This document shows, piece after piece, positions 11,095 to 22,515 of a DNA stretch of 64,000 bases (position 1 is the stretch's first letter; each line of letters begins with the position of its first letter). The notes beneath the pieces were generated by a model. It had not been told where the DNA came from, made no database searches, and saw nothing but the letters and a program-made list of their open reading frames with translations. The translations under genes and the position numbers were made by a program. Origin of the DNA: Proteles cristata cristata (Eukaryota > Chordata > Mammalia > Carnivora > Hyaenidae); NCBI GenBank assembly GCA_017311185.1, contig JAESUZ010001073.1, positions 1 to 64,000 of the forward strand. The letters are read 5' to 3'.

Positions 11095-11550
11095 GGGGAA
11101 TGCAAGAACATCAGGAAACTGGGAGGAAAATGACTAGGTACATGACTGCTGGTATACCCATGCAGAAGAGTGCTGTGCAACTCTTAAAATGAACTAGGAA
11201 GGTCTGTAAGTACTCCAGGAAAAAGATCTCCAAGTTACTGTTGGAAAAGCAGCAAGTGGTGTTAGTTTATAAACAGTACAAAGTCATCTTTGTAAAAAGA
11301 AGAGGAGACATTCATGTGTTTGTTCCCCTGTGCGATATCTGGAAGACTACAAAGGAAAATGTAAAACAAGTTCTATCAAGGGAGTGGGACTACAGGACCA
11401 GGATAGAAAAGACACTTTCACTGTAGAATTTTAATTTCGTTTCCCATTTCTTTCATGCCTTTATACTACTACATATGTGTGTATAATGCCTGCCTGTCAA
11501 AAACAATAAAGAGTGTATTTTCTGAGACCAAAAAAAAAAAAAAAAAAAAA
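11095..11550 (+). mobile_element. L1M-like 3' end, or retroposed transcript, with poly(A)
   Basis: GTATACCCATGCAGAAGAGT, TGAACTAGGAAGGTCTGTA and AAAGATCTCCAAGTTACTG resemble the 3' part of an old L1. An AATAAA signal at 11505-11510 is followed 19 bases later by an uninterrupted run of 21 A (11530-11550). That is the arrangement of a retroposed polyadenylated RNA. Such a pure tail is odd for an old L1. The 61-codon frame at 11241 is not treated as a gene. Confidence 0.5.
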
Positions 11551-12104
11551 GACAGCTAAACAGGAATTTATAAATTGGTATAAGAGCACTAAGCAATGAT
11601 TCCTACTCTTATTGAACCAAAAAGAGCTTAAAAATTTTTGGCTAATTCAGGATTATGATGATAAAGAGTCAGAGTACGATCTTCATCTTCCAGAAAAAAG
11701 ATCTGCTGCCAAACTTTATTTCTCGGTAATAACAAGAAAGTCCCTACAAAGCTCTATTTTAAAAAAATTTTAATATATTCTATAGCATCCTAAAATTCAA
11801 ATCACTGTCTTTGAAAAGTTCAGAACACATAAAGATTGTTCCATAAAATACTGTAAGATTCAGTTTAAATAGTAACTGATACTCAAATACATAGGAAAAA
11901 AACATGTTTCTCTTAAGTCTGATAGTTTTTAATATTAATATTTCTGTTCCATGTTGATAGCTATTTATAGAATAAATGTAATTTATTAGATTAGTGCCGT
12001 GTCACGAGGACCATGCAGTTAAAACCAGGCACCACGATTCACCTAGTGGAAGCTTCTCATATTACAGAGAAAAATGAAACAGTAAACTTGTAACTCAAAA
12101 TCTG
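11551..12104. other. Unassigned AT-rich sequence
   Basis: No recognisable feature. Confidence 0.45.
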
Positions 12105-12243
12105 GAAGAATACTTAGATATCATCTAGTTCTTCAATTTATAGATTAAATAATTGAGTTTCAGAGAAGTTACACAGTTAGTTGAAGGCAAAGTCGGACTC
12201 TTCACTCCGCAGTCAGAGTTATTTGACTCTAAACCACACTATA
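12105..12243 (+). mobile_element. MIR-like SINE fragment
   Basis: ATCATCTAGTTCTTCAATTT, TGAGTTTCAGAGAAGTTACA and CACAGTTAGTTGAAGGCAAA follow the order of a MIR-type core and 3' part. Ancient and diverged. Confidence 0.65.
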
Positions 12244-12887
12244 AACTCAATCTTCAAAGTCAGAACAAATACCACTGATATGTTCTCCACTATATGAATT
12301 AATAAAGACAGTAACTGCCATAAATTACTGAAAACCCACATGAAAACTAGTATTACATGTAGAGTAATAACTCACAGCTTCATAGAAGCTATCATCTTAG
12401 TTATCATTTATAAAAACTGGCTCCAGAATAGAAGAAAGTAAGTTAATAACCTGGGAGGTAAGAAAAAAATACAGAGAGTACCAAAAGGAAGCTATTTGGT
12501 AATCATTCATTCAAATAATCTATATAAATATACTACAAAATTATTACTGCAGTGGAAATCCAGCTTAAGTCCTGGCCAAAAAAAAAAAAAAAAGTCTAAT
12601 TGGATACAAAGTTGAAAGGATGGGAAATTTGTAAACATTACCCATACTGTCTAATATAATACAGGTATCTGAATGTAAGTCACCTTAAAATTTTACCTAA
12701 GATATAGATCAGATCAATGAATTCAGTTAATGTTTACTATGATTATGTACAAACCACAGATTATTCTGAAGAAAAAAATCACAACAATGTTTTCTCAAAC
12801 AAAAATGTGTGGACTCAGGTTCTGAGTTCTTGTAGATGTGTAACACAGATTCTACTGGAAAAACAGGGTTAGCAGGAAGAGAAATGG
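12244..12887. other. Unassigned AT-rich sequence
   Basis: No recognisable feature apart from a 15-bp A-run near 12579. Confidence 0.45.
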
Positions 12888-13203
12888 GATATTAATAAAA
12901 TGACCGATTTGTTGTCCTAGGTTTTCCTGGCCAGGAGAATGGAGAATGGAAAAACTGAACCATGAAATCAAAAAGGCATCTGTCTTCCAGGTTTCTCTCT
13001 GCCAATGTCTTGAGAAAAATGTTTGAACTTTCCTGTTGGCTTTGTATGCAAATAGCTCCAGATGCAAAGTGAACCACATCTAAGTTATTTGGTTCAACAT
13101 CTGCTGGTCCAATTCCCATTACTCCTTCTAAAGGGTCGGCTTGTGACAGACAGTTTAGTTTGCCCTCTATATAAGCTGTTTTGAAGGAGCTAATTTGGAT
13201 TAA
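12888..13203 (-). pseudogene. Unidentified antisense open frame, possible coding relic
   Basis: On the minus strand one frame is open for about 100 codons, from after a TAG near 13213 to a TAA near 12892. The composition is protein-like. Segments include LNCLSQADPLEGV, IGPADVEPNNLDVVHF, FLKTLAERNLED and FDFMVQFFHSPFSWPGKP. I do not recognise the family. The first Met is at about residue 33, so the start could lie upstream. The frame upstream of the TAG is also briefly open. No canonical GT donor or strong acceptor is evident and no poly(A) follows. It could be a diverged pseudogene fragment or an unmapped exon; chance cannot be excluded. Confidence 0.3.
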
Positions 13204-13950
13204 AGTATCTATCTAGACCACTTGTTTTTCCCTTTGATGGTCAATGCATTCTAATGTGGTTCTGTGTAGTGCTGCAAGAACTTAGAAACATATTGGAAAG
13301 GACAGTATTCAAGGTTCTGCCTCCCACCTCGCTTTCTAGACAATTTATATTGCTACAGTTAAAAGTAAAAAGTGAGCAGTCATTTGCCTCTAAAACAGCA
13401 CCACCCACTTTGTACACAATGGCAACACAAAGCTTTCTGACTGGATATTCTTTTCATGAAACCTCCATCAAATATTTGAAGCTAAAGTTATTGATAAAAG
13501 CCCTTACCGATATTAACAATGTACTTCATGAAGCCTTCAGTCATTTAAACTGACAATTTTCATATGGTATCACTGAAAATGGAATAAGGCCCAAGGCACA
13601 CGGCACTTAGGGTCTGATACACAGCATACTTTGAAACATTTGGTACAATGAGTGAATTGGTGAACCAATGAACAAACAAAAAAACTAAAGAATTAATTTA
13701 AGTAAAACCCATGGATTCTGAAACTTTGAATCTGTTGCAATTGGAAAGCAATCAGAAAGCAATCAGAAAACATACTGAACCCAAACTAAGACTAACAGTC
13801 TAATGTTCTTAGAACTTATGAGGTCAAGTAAAAAAAAAAGTCCTTCCTTTAGAAAGGTATGGTAGGAAGTACAAATTGCACTGAAAGGTAAAAATGAGGA
13901 AAAGAAAAGTAATTAGAATATCCATCTATAGATATATGTCTATATTCTGA
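13204..13950. other. Unassigned sequence
   Basis: It contains a 99-codon plus-strand frame (13254-13553) with ordinary AT-rich composition and no motif I know. A short tandem duplication, GCAATCAGAAA, lies near 13747-13769. Nothing else was identified. Confidence 0.4.
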
Positions 13951-14035
13951 CGTATATATATATATATATATACATATATATTTACATTTATGAGTGTGTA
14001 TATATATATACACACATAGGTGTGTGTGTGTGTGC
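13951..14035. repeat. Compound (TA)n/(TG)n microsatellite
   Basis: Blocks of TA (about 13951-13980 and 13999-14010) alternate with CA/TG blocks, ending in (GT)8 at about 14020-14034. Likely length-polymorphic. Confidence 0.95.
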
Positions 14036-14094
14036 ATCCGAAGATAAACATTCATTTTGAAAAGGTAGTTTCCTAAAAAGTAGAGCACTACCAG

Positions 14095-14319
14095 GGCACC
14101 TGGGTGGCTCAGTAGGTTAAACGTCTGACTTCAGCTCAGGTCATGATCCCGCAGTTCGTAAGTTTGAGCCCCACATCAGGCTCTGTGCTGACACTGCAGA
14201 GCCTAGATCCTGCTTCTGATTCTGATTCTGTGTCTCCCTCTCTCTCTGCCCCTTCCACTCGCCCTTTGTCTCTTTCCCTCTCGAAAAATAAACATTGAGG
14301 AAAAAAAAATTTTTTTAAA
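14095..14319 (+). mobile_element. CAN-SINE (feliform SINEC type)
   Basis: GGCACCTGGGTGGCTCAGTA head, body with a duplicated TTCTGATTCTGATTCTG, and A-rich tail. An exact 14-bp duplication, TAGAGCACTACCAG, lies at 14081-14094 and 14320-14333. Confidence 0.96.
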
Positions 14320-14333
14320 TAGAGCACTACCAG

Positions 14334-14917
14334 TCTTATACAAATTTATAAAAGATACTTGAAAATGATTTCAAAAAAACAAGATTTCTTTGCCCTAGAA
14401 AAAGAAAAAGCTCTTATTCTACACAATATAGTTCTATGAGTTGTTAACTCAAAAACTTTCTGATGTTATATACTATGAAGAATCTGGAATGATTTTCCTT
14501 TGGAAAACTGTTTAGAAACATAAATAAGAAAATAAAAGAACTGGGTACTATTATTATTTCTAGACCCTAATATTTTTTAACTAAAATTTAGTCTAACACT
14601 ACTGTCCTTGACTGTTACTTGCTAACACACAGTAGGACCAGACAAGAAATCAGGAAAACAGCAACAACAGCAGCAACAAGCCACTAGCAAAATAGCGATT
14701 CTCTCTTTCTGCAAATCTGTGACTCCTCTTGTTAATCATTATTTCCAGGTGATTTGTCTGTATTAGGAATGACCAGGAAAGTTAACTGGACCCTAGAGTA
14801 TACCTTCTTTGCCGTATTTAAGTAAACATCTAAGACTTCCAAGATTACCGTATTTTTCAAGGCAAGTTTAGGGCTGGGTGGTTGAAAGATTAATTACCTC
14901 CAGAGAAGTAAAAATAC
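14334..14917. other. Unassigned AT-rich sequence
   Basis: No recognisable feature. Confidence 0.45.
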
Positions 14918-14931
14918 TTAAAAAGAGTTAA

Positions 14932-15007
14932 TTGTATCACTAAATCGTATGCCTGAAGCTGATATAACCCTGTACGTTAATTAACTGGAATTAAAATAAA
15001 AACTTTT
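14932..15007 (+). mobile_element. Very short (76 bp) 5'-truncated LINE-1
   Basis: ATGCCTGAAGCTGATATAAC and TTAATTAACTGGAATTAAAA match the extreme 3' end of carnivore L1 (compare the copies at 41.9 and 52.3 kb). It is flanked by an exact 14-bp duplication, TTAAAAAGAGTTAA, at 14918-14931 and 15008-15021. It is therefore a complete, extremely truncated insertion and not a decayed remnant. Confidence 0.9.
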
Positions 15008-15204
15008 TTAAAAAGAGTTAACTTTTGGAAGCAAATCTGTTCTACTAATTACCAAGAAATAATTACTGGGCATTATTTACTATCAACGTAAAATACTATA
15101 CTAAGTATTTAGGATTCATAAAGGTTTAAACATAGCCTCTACCTACTAAGGTTTAGTCTTAAAGTAGACATGTAAAAGTAGTGGTCATAATGATAAAATA
15201 TTTT

Positions 15205-15670
15205 GTTAAAATATAAATTAGTACACCCATATTCATAGCAGCATTATTTACAGTCAAAGAAAGAAACCCAAGTGTCCATCAATGGATTAATAGTTAAACA
15301 AAATGTGGTCTGTACACATAGTAGAATATTATTCAGGCTAAAAAGGAAGGAAATTCTGATATATGCTACAAGAAGGATGAACCCTGTGAACATTATGCTA
15401 AGGAAAATAAGCCAGTCACAAAAGAGGAAATACACTATGATTCTATTTATATGAGTTATCTAGGGTAGACAGAAAGTAGAATGGTGACTGCCAGGGAGTC
15501 AGGGGAGGGGCAAATGGGTGGTTATCGTTTAAGGGCTTTAGAGTAGAGATGAAAATGTTCTAGAGATTGGCTGCGTAGCAATATGAACACATTTAATAAT
15601 ACTGAACTATACACCTAAAAACAGTTAACCTGGTAAATTTTGTGTTATTTTAGTACAATTAAAAAAATAC
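15205..15670 (+). mobile_element. L1M 3' end, 5'-truncated
   Basis: TATTCATAGCAGCATTATTT, CCAAGTGTCCATCAATGG and ATTATGCTAAGGAAAATAAG are the ORF2 C-terminal end. A 3' UTR with ACACCTAAAAACAGTTAACC and an A-rich end follows. The 63- and 60-codon frames over it are relics. Confidence 0.92.
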
Positions 15671-17032
15671 AAGTTGGCATAACCTAAGTACCGAGTTGTG
15701 CAGAAAACAACTGATACAGTAGCTCAGAAGAAAGTACAGTTATTAGATATAGATTCAGTAAAAGGTCTATACCTTATTTTGAAAGAAAATTGAGACTCAA
15801 GTAAGCAGATAGGAAATGAGGGAAGGTATGACAATTAGAGCAATGGCAAAGTGATAAAAGACATCATCCTGAGACAAAATGTAGATGAAAGTTAGGCCAC
15901 AAGCCTTACTATTCAAAAAGAATAACCATGGAAGATAAGCTAGAAGGAAAGGTTATGAAATGGGAAAATGCTTGATAAAAGCAGCTGTTCTCATTGAGTA
16001 CCTTTCACTAAAATAAAGTCATAATTACCACACTTTAACTGACAGTAAAGGCAGGAAGAAGAGAGGATTGATAACCTCTTATTCACTTGTCTCTTACTTA
16101 CATTCTCCAACTCCCATGATGATGGAAGTGTGGAGGCACGTTTTACAGGTTAAATGCCATACACTGCAGAGATGCAGACTTATACAGAACTAACATGTGC
16201 ATTTCATTTATTCTCACTGGCAAATTTTTAATATCATCATCTGATATCTCTGCACAGAAACTAGCATTTTAAAAAGTCCCACTGTGTAAATGATCCTAAT
16301 AGTACAGTGAGATGCATGTTTTGAGGTAGTTCGATTCATTAACAGTATTGTAAGCTATAAACAGGCACTGTTTATATGATAAATTAATTATCCCAGTTGC
16401 TATTATGAAATCATCCTCCTACTAACTGCCAGTTAGATAGCAAGATAATCATTAGTCACACTAAGCCTACTACATTCTTTACTTAAAATCTTTTATCCTA
16501 ACTCCAAAAAGGAAAATTTCTATTCTCCCCCAAGTACTTTAAAAACTTAAACCAAATGTTTCTGAGTAATCTTCTTGGATTTTTAAGCTGTGGTAAAACT
16601 TGGTTAATATTCATCTCTTTTAAAAATATCTTTCATATAGATTACAGAGTGCTAGGGTGTAGGTAGCAAACCAGACAAAAAAAAGAATATTAGTCTTTTC
16701 TTAAACCGAAAAGAATCTACTTTAGATCTCTTAAAGCTTCCTATTTCTCTGGACTTTGGTGTGGAAATGATTAAACTGTTATATTAATTAGGTTGTTCAG
16801 ATAACTCTTGTCTAAACAACTTCTGGATACCTGAATCAGAGGCAAACAACACCAGCAAGCAGAGGAAAGGAAGCCATCTTCAACAAAAGAAAAAGATCCC
16901 TCTCGCTGAGCAAGCATCTAGCATCCCTTAACTTCAGCTTGTGGCCAGGTTTGTTTACCTCCACTTCTGCCAGTCACGGAGGAAATTCAGAAAGACTTCA
17001 GATCTGACTTCTTAAGGGAGTGAGGGAGAAAC
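15671..17032. other. Unassigned AT-rich sequence
   Basis: No recognisable repeat, exon or RNA gene in about 1.4 kb. Confidence 0.45.
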
Positions 17033-17080
17033 TGAGTGAGTGAGTGAGTGTGTGTGTGTGTGTGTGTGTGTACATGCACA
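17033..17080. repeat. (GAGT)n/(GT)n microsatellite
   Basis: (GTGA)-type repeats lead into about eleven GT units ending near 17071, followed by a short CA block. Confidence 0.95.
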
Positions 17081-17349
17081 CACTAAAAGAACTGGTCTTT
17101 TGATTCTGTTAAGCTTTGAATACCTGACCTACAAATATACAGATATGCAGATGTGACATCTACCATTCACTCTTGGAGAACAGGAATTAGATAATCTGCC
17201 CACAATATACAATTGTCTATTACACTGCCACAATAATTATAGCAAAACAGATTCTGTTCTTGCTTTCCCACAGACATAAAGAAGTACAATTTGTCAACTT
17301 CCAATCTACTGAAACCATTTCTTTAAAAGTAATTTCTGACTATGGGGTT

Positions 17350-17840
17350 TTTCTCAGTCTCCAACCTCAATGACCTCACTACACACAACCTTTGATACCA
17401 ATGACCATACTTTCTTTGAAATGTTCTATTCTTGATACCTAGCCTGTCCTCTCATCATCTCTCAATCTTCTGTCTCTTTATCTTCCTCCTGTTCCCCAAC
17501 TAAGGACACCTAAACTTCTCTACTTAACCCTATTCTCTTTACATACTGTTTCCCCCAGTTATCTCCTATAACTTCAACTGTCATATCCATGGAAAAACCC
17601 CCAAACCAAGAACTCCAGCCCTAACCTTTCTCCTGAACTCTAGGTACCTTAAATACACATGTCTAGAACAAATTCATTAGGCTTCATACTGTTCCAAACC
17701 TACTTTTTAAAAGTCTCTGTATCTGTTCAAAGTAATACCATTCCTTCAGAACCAAGGCTTGAAACTTCAAAAATCAATTTTGACTCCCCCTTCTTCCTCA
17801 CATCCAGTCACCCAGACAGCCCTGTTATGTTCGGGTTTTC
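17350..17840 (+). mobile_element. L2 ORF2-region fragment
   Basis: CACATGTCTAGAACAAATTC, CAGAACCAAGGCTTGAAAC and CACATCCAGTCACCCAGACA follow the L2 reverse-transcriptase 3' region in order. C/T-rich on this strand, as L2 is. The 83-codon frame at 17659 reads through it and beyond; it is a relic. Confidence 0.6.
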
Positions 17841-18089
17841 TTGTTTTTCTGTTTTTTTTCCCAAAAAAAGAGTTACTAGACAAGAATGGAAATATAACCT
17901 GAAAGATTAGATTTCATTCCTAAACATATTTATCTGTATCAAACTCCAAACTTTTATAAACCATCATTTTGTACAAAAGGTGTACTGGAGCTAGCCTACC
18001 TACTTTACAATGAACAAATACATGACAATACACTGAAAATCCTAAACTGTTATATAAATTTCTTTATTCCATTTTTTCCCATTCATTTC

Positions 18090-18445
18090 CACTGTCACCC
18101 TAGTCGTCATTCATTCAGTTTTTCATTCAGTTTTTAAATTATTCTTTCTATGAATATTTACTGAGGGTCAGCTATAAGCTTGGCACTATGTTCGGCATTT
18201 AAGACATAACAACAGGACAGACAGACATACCGCCTAACCCCAGAAAATTTACAGCCTAAAGTGCAAGTCAAAAAATAGGTGTACACAGTTGTGGGAAGGT
18301 TCTCTGGGAAGGCTTCCCAGAAAAGGACATATTCAAGCATAAAACAACACATAAAACAAACAGAGGAGTTAGTATAAAGGAGCAGGAGAGAGTGGCAGTG
18401 GGGAACAAGGTGAGAAATTCCAGGCAAAGGAAACAACATACATAA
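18090..18445 (-). mobile_element. L2 3'-end fragment, antisense
   Basis: TATTTACTGAGGGTCAGC with GGCACTATG, then TACAGCCTAAAGTGCAAG, GGAAGGCTTCCCAGAAAAGG and TTCCAGGCAAAGGAAACAAC form the usual antisense order of an L2 3' end. Confidence 0.75.
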
Positions 18446-18479
18446 AGCCCTCAGACAAGAACGAGCATCCTAAGTATGT

Positions 18480-18820
18480 CATCCTCTTTCCCACATTTAC
18501 ACCTTTGTTTCATTTATTTCTCTCCCTTCAAAATCTTTCCCCATTCTCCCTTCTCTGCCTATTGAAATCATAAATATCCTTCAAACCCCAGATCAATAAT
18601 ATATACTGAGCTTCAAGGACAGTACTTGACTCATACCAGGCCTGAAATAAACATTTCTAAGCAAACGGATGATGAAATCATCATTCTTCTCAAATCATAA
18701 ATCTGCTTCATATTACAAGTATGTATGTGCCTCCCTATCTTCTCTTAAAGTAAAAGACACATTCCCATAGTACCTAATGCGTAATAAGCACTGGAAAAAT
18801 ATTTGTAGGATGAATAATTC
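18480..18820 (+). mobile_element. Probable L2 3'-end fragment
   Basis: CATAGTACCTAATGCGTAAT and CACTGGAAAAATATTTGTAG with GATGAATAA resemble the L2 terminus. The upstream part is weak. Confidence 0.4.
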
Positions 18821-19400
18821 TAATAATCTAAGACTAAACAGAGCTGTTAAGGAAGGATACTTTCATCTTCTACTTTCAACTTTACAATGATTTGGCAGAA
18901 CAAAAAGTCTAGAAAATTCAAAATACTATTTATACATGAATTATATTAATATTGAACATTAAGATCTTTCATAAAATATCTCTAAATACGGGAATTTATT
19001 TTTGCATTTGATTTCTTGGATGGCTAAATTTTTATTTTTAATATTCATGAATGACTTTCTTGAAAAAAAAAAACTTCTAAATTTTAGTACTGGTGAAGAT
19101 GTAAAATTACTTTAGGATATTTTTAGAATATAAAAAGTCTTTTTAATTAATGAACCGGACGGTCTAAAAATATTATTTGGTACCTCATTTTCCTAAAACT
19201 AAGATGAATTAGGAAATATAAATTATACTTTAATTTCATTTAATGTTCATGATATCATTTTTGGAATCATGCCTCAAGCCACACTGCAGAATTTGTTATG
19301 CAATTTATAATTTGTTATGAGAAAAACCTAAATAAAATCTGGGTCATTCCATTTTTCAGATCCAAGGAGGCCAAGTGCAAAGTAAAAAGAAGCTTTCAAA
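18821..19400. other. Unassigned AT-rich sequence
   Basis: No recognisable feature. Confidence 0.45.
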
Positions 19401-19800
19401 GAAAAGGCAAAAATGTCAAAAAAAAAAAAAAACAAAAAAAAAAAAACAACCCTCTCTTACTGCATAGTAGTACCTGTAGGAAAAGCAGCCCAAGGAATAG
19501 CAGGAGATGTAGTTTGGGTTTCACCATTTCCACCATCAAAAATCTCTGCAGCCTACGAAAAAAAAGGCAAATTTCTTTTAGAAGATCTAAAAAGTCGAAA
19601 TGCTATTTGCAATCAAGCCTTCCAAACTCTACAACATATTCTCTGTGAGATACTCTCCAAATTACTCACAACTGCTTTTCCGTCTTCACTGCTATCACCC
19701 CAACCACTGCTCACTACCCCCAGTACTCAGGCTGCATTATTTGTAAGTAGAAACCTTCCTTCCTTACTAAAATATATCTCTTGCCAATGAAATTTTTAAT
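19401..19800. other. A-rich tract then C/T-rich sequence, possibly L2-derived
   Basis: Long A-runs at 19419-19446 produce Lys-rich frames (116 and 125 codons) that I do not treat as genes. TTCACTGCTATCACCCCAAC and the following C-rich stretch (about 19685-19735) vaguely resemble L2 ORF2, but the match is weak. Confidence 0.35.
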
Positions 19801-21052
19801 CTGTATATCCTTGATCACATTTTCACTTGTGAACTTTGTATCTAAGAACTCTAAACAAACTCACCACAAATAAACAAACCACAAATTGGCTTGTGTATAT
19901 AACAAAAAATATATTTTACTTTAAAAGTATTGACACCAAATCTTTTTCATTAATTAGCACAAAAGCTAATCGAGATCAATCTAAAGAAATAGATTAAAAT
20001 AATATAGATTATTCATCTGTATTCTTGAATAATCTACCAGGTGGATGAACTGGCAATCAACATTTAGAGAATTCCTAAAGCTGATGTTTTAAATCAACAA
20101 GTCTTCCTATTAGACCGTTCTAAAAGTAAAAGACAGTCAATTACTGACTGCTGAGTTTGTGGGTAAGAGTGAAGAGTGTTCTCTCCCTTAAGTGTCCAGG
20201 TCACAGCAAAATTATTGCTGAGAAAAGGAGCCAGAATTTCAGTTCGGATTCCACATTGAGTTATCAGCCAAAAAGAAGTCAACTGAGGCAATCTGCCATG
20301 GAAGCTAACTGATGTAGAATATAGTAAGTACTATCCATAAACTATGAAAAATGAACATGGTTTATATAACCAAAGATAGAGATCTTCCATATTTCTACAA
20401 CTGGATGTAAAAAGAAAGAAACCTAATAACCAATTAAATTAGAATGATTGGTTAACATTGTAAATATTTAATACTGAAAGGAATAGATCCATCGACTGCA
20501 ACAATCAAGTATAATTTTACTCTGACGTAAACTAGCCACTTTATTTTTCTCTGATATAATAAATCAAGCATGGTTTAAATAAAGGAGACCATGCTAGGTT
20601 TTAACCTTCAAAAAACTGACAACTTCTAAACAATAAACTAAGATGATATCTGAAACATATATTATCCACAAAATGAAAGGAATTTCAACAGAATTTTAAA
20701 TATTACATTTCAGTAAAAGATTAAATCACCCAACAAAACCCAAAATATTAAAGAAAATGGAAAAAACATACGAATATGCTAAACAAACACCCGTTTCAGG
20801 TGACATAAACAATACAGGTATGTTCATATTCCAAATATATCCATCTTGACAAATAAAGATCAATGGACGGGAAAAGGACCCTAATTTAAAAAAGTCACAC
20901 CATTCTTTCATGATATTCAGAATACTGAGTATATATTTAATTTCTTGTTTCTCCTATAAAGCCATTAATTAAACTACCTGTTTTTAATAAATAATCTCGT
21001 TTTTACCAAATTCCAAAGTAAATGAAAATCTTACTAAAAAAAAAAAAAAAAA
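19801..21052. other. Unassigned AT-rich sequence
   Basis: No firm feature. A 65-codon antisense frame (20094-20291) is unrecognised. An 18-bp A-run lies near 21036. Confidence 0.4.
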
Positions 21053-21145
21053 AGTCACAGAGCTCACTTAGTAGTTCCAGGACTTGAGCTCAGGCATCCT
21101 GACTCTTAATCCAGAGATTTTCCTGCAAGACTATACTGGCTCCAT
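21053..21145 (+). mobile_element. MIR 3'-part fragment
   Basis: TCACAGAGCTCACTTAGTAG, GACTTGAGCTCAGGCATCC and CTGACTCTTAATCCAGAGAT follow the MIR 3' half. Confidence 0.7.
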
Positions 21146-21959
21146 AAAAATAACTGGGTTACAAAATATTTCAATAAAATGAACACACACTGAAAAGGAT
21201 TAAGGAAAAGGCAGTGCTTCTTCAGCTAACAATTTCCACCTACAAAGCATCCAATTCAACCCTGAGAAAATCATCTAACAACACAAACATATTAATTAGC
21301 TCTATAAGCCACCAAAAGGCTATGTATTTAATATACTAAGCCAACTCATTACAGGTGTAAACATGAAAATATATGGCAGATCTGCAATATTCATCCCTCA
21401 TCTCACAAGTATTTCCTAATAGAAATGTATCCCAGCAAAATCATCAGCTGACAATTTTTAAAACTTCTTTAATGCTTCTACTAGTAGCACTTAATTATCT
21501 CAATTTACACCTTTCTGATGGGCATGACCATATGTTCAATAATAAATCATTTTTATCTTTCAAAAGGGATGCATTTTAATTTTCTTTGATTTCATTTTTT
21601 ATTCCAGTGTTATATTAAAGATGATCAAGAAATGATCATGACTACCAATGATAAATAATACATTTTCAAAATAGTATATACTCCATTATAATCCCACAAA
21701 ATTAAAGTAATTACATAAGCAAAATAAGGTAATTGCACATACCTCAAAACCACCAAAATCATCATCATCCATTCTTCAAGTGCACCTGAAAAATCAGAAG
21801 ACATTGAAACAAGCCCACACACAGAGCTATTTATGTCAAAATATTTTTCTGACTTAAACATATATACATTTTGACTTGTAAACTAACACTATTTTATTTG
21901 GGTTTTAAAAAGCTACTTTTTAAAAACTATATGGGTATTCATTTTTAATGCAAAAAGAT
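21146..21959. other. Unassigned AT-rich sequence
   Basis: No recognisable feature. Confidence 0.45.
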
Positions 21960-22515
21960 TGAGGGGTTTTTTTGGCAAAATTAGCCATTCAGGCAAAATT
22001 AGCAATTCCTGTGACTTTTTCAGCAACCATGTATTTTGCCATTTTGTGTGGAGATGCCAGGAGTGGAAAAATATTCTTTTACATTTTAATTTGCTTTTCC
22101 CAAATTGGCGCTAGGGCTCAATTCAATAATGCTTCCTGCTTTTTGCATCTATTCCTCAGTTGTCTGGCAACATCAGCACAAACTCCAGCTAAGAACAGGA
22201 CTGTGGTGAATTTTTGGAAATCTGTCCCCTACCACAAAGGTTCTTCCCTCGGTTTCATGGCCGAGGTTGATTTAGATTTTCAAAATTGATCAGCATTTTT
22301 GAGCTGTGGCCACAACTTCTGGAGCATTTTGATATGTGTATTTTTAGCTGAAACTGCTTTGCACTTTTGGAAAAATGTGGAGCAAGTTACTAGGCTGATC
22401 AAGATAAATCAAGTCATGTATTCATGGGAGACCAGGGAAGAGAAAAACACAAGTGAATATCCTGAATTCCTCTCTTCTTTACACTTAAACTATGTAAGAC
22501 AAGCAGTAAGATAAT
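21960..22515 (+). other. Unclassified segment with two adjoining open frames
   Basis: Frames of 105 codons (21972-22289) and 71 codons (22299-22514) follow each other with about 10 bases between. Both start positions are arbitrary Mets. The first has a Cys/Ala/Phe-rich middle (FSQIGARAQFNNASCFLHLF). The DNA is less AT-rich than its flanks and has few homopolymer runs. I cannot match it to a gene or a named repeat. It could be an unlisted old repeat, a pseudogene or conserved non-coding DNA. Confidence 0.25.

Noticed and set aside
19298..19790. Frames of 116 and 125 codons with Lys-rich starts
   Set aside because: Long A-runs create the Lys stretches. The rest has no recognisable motif and may be decayed L2.
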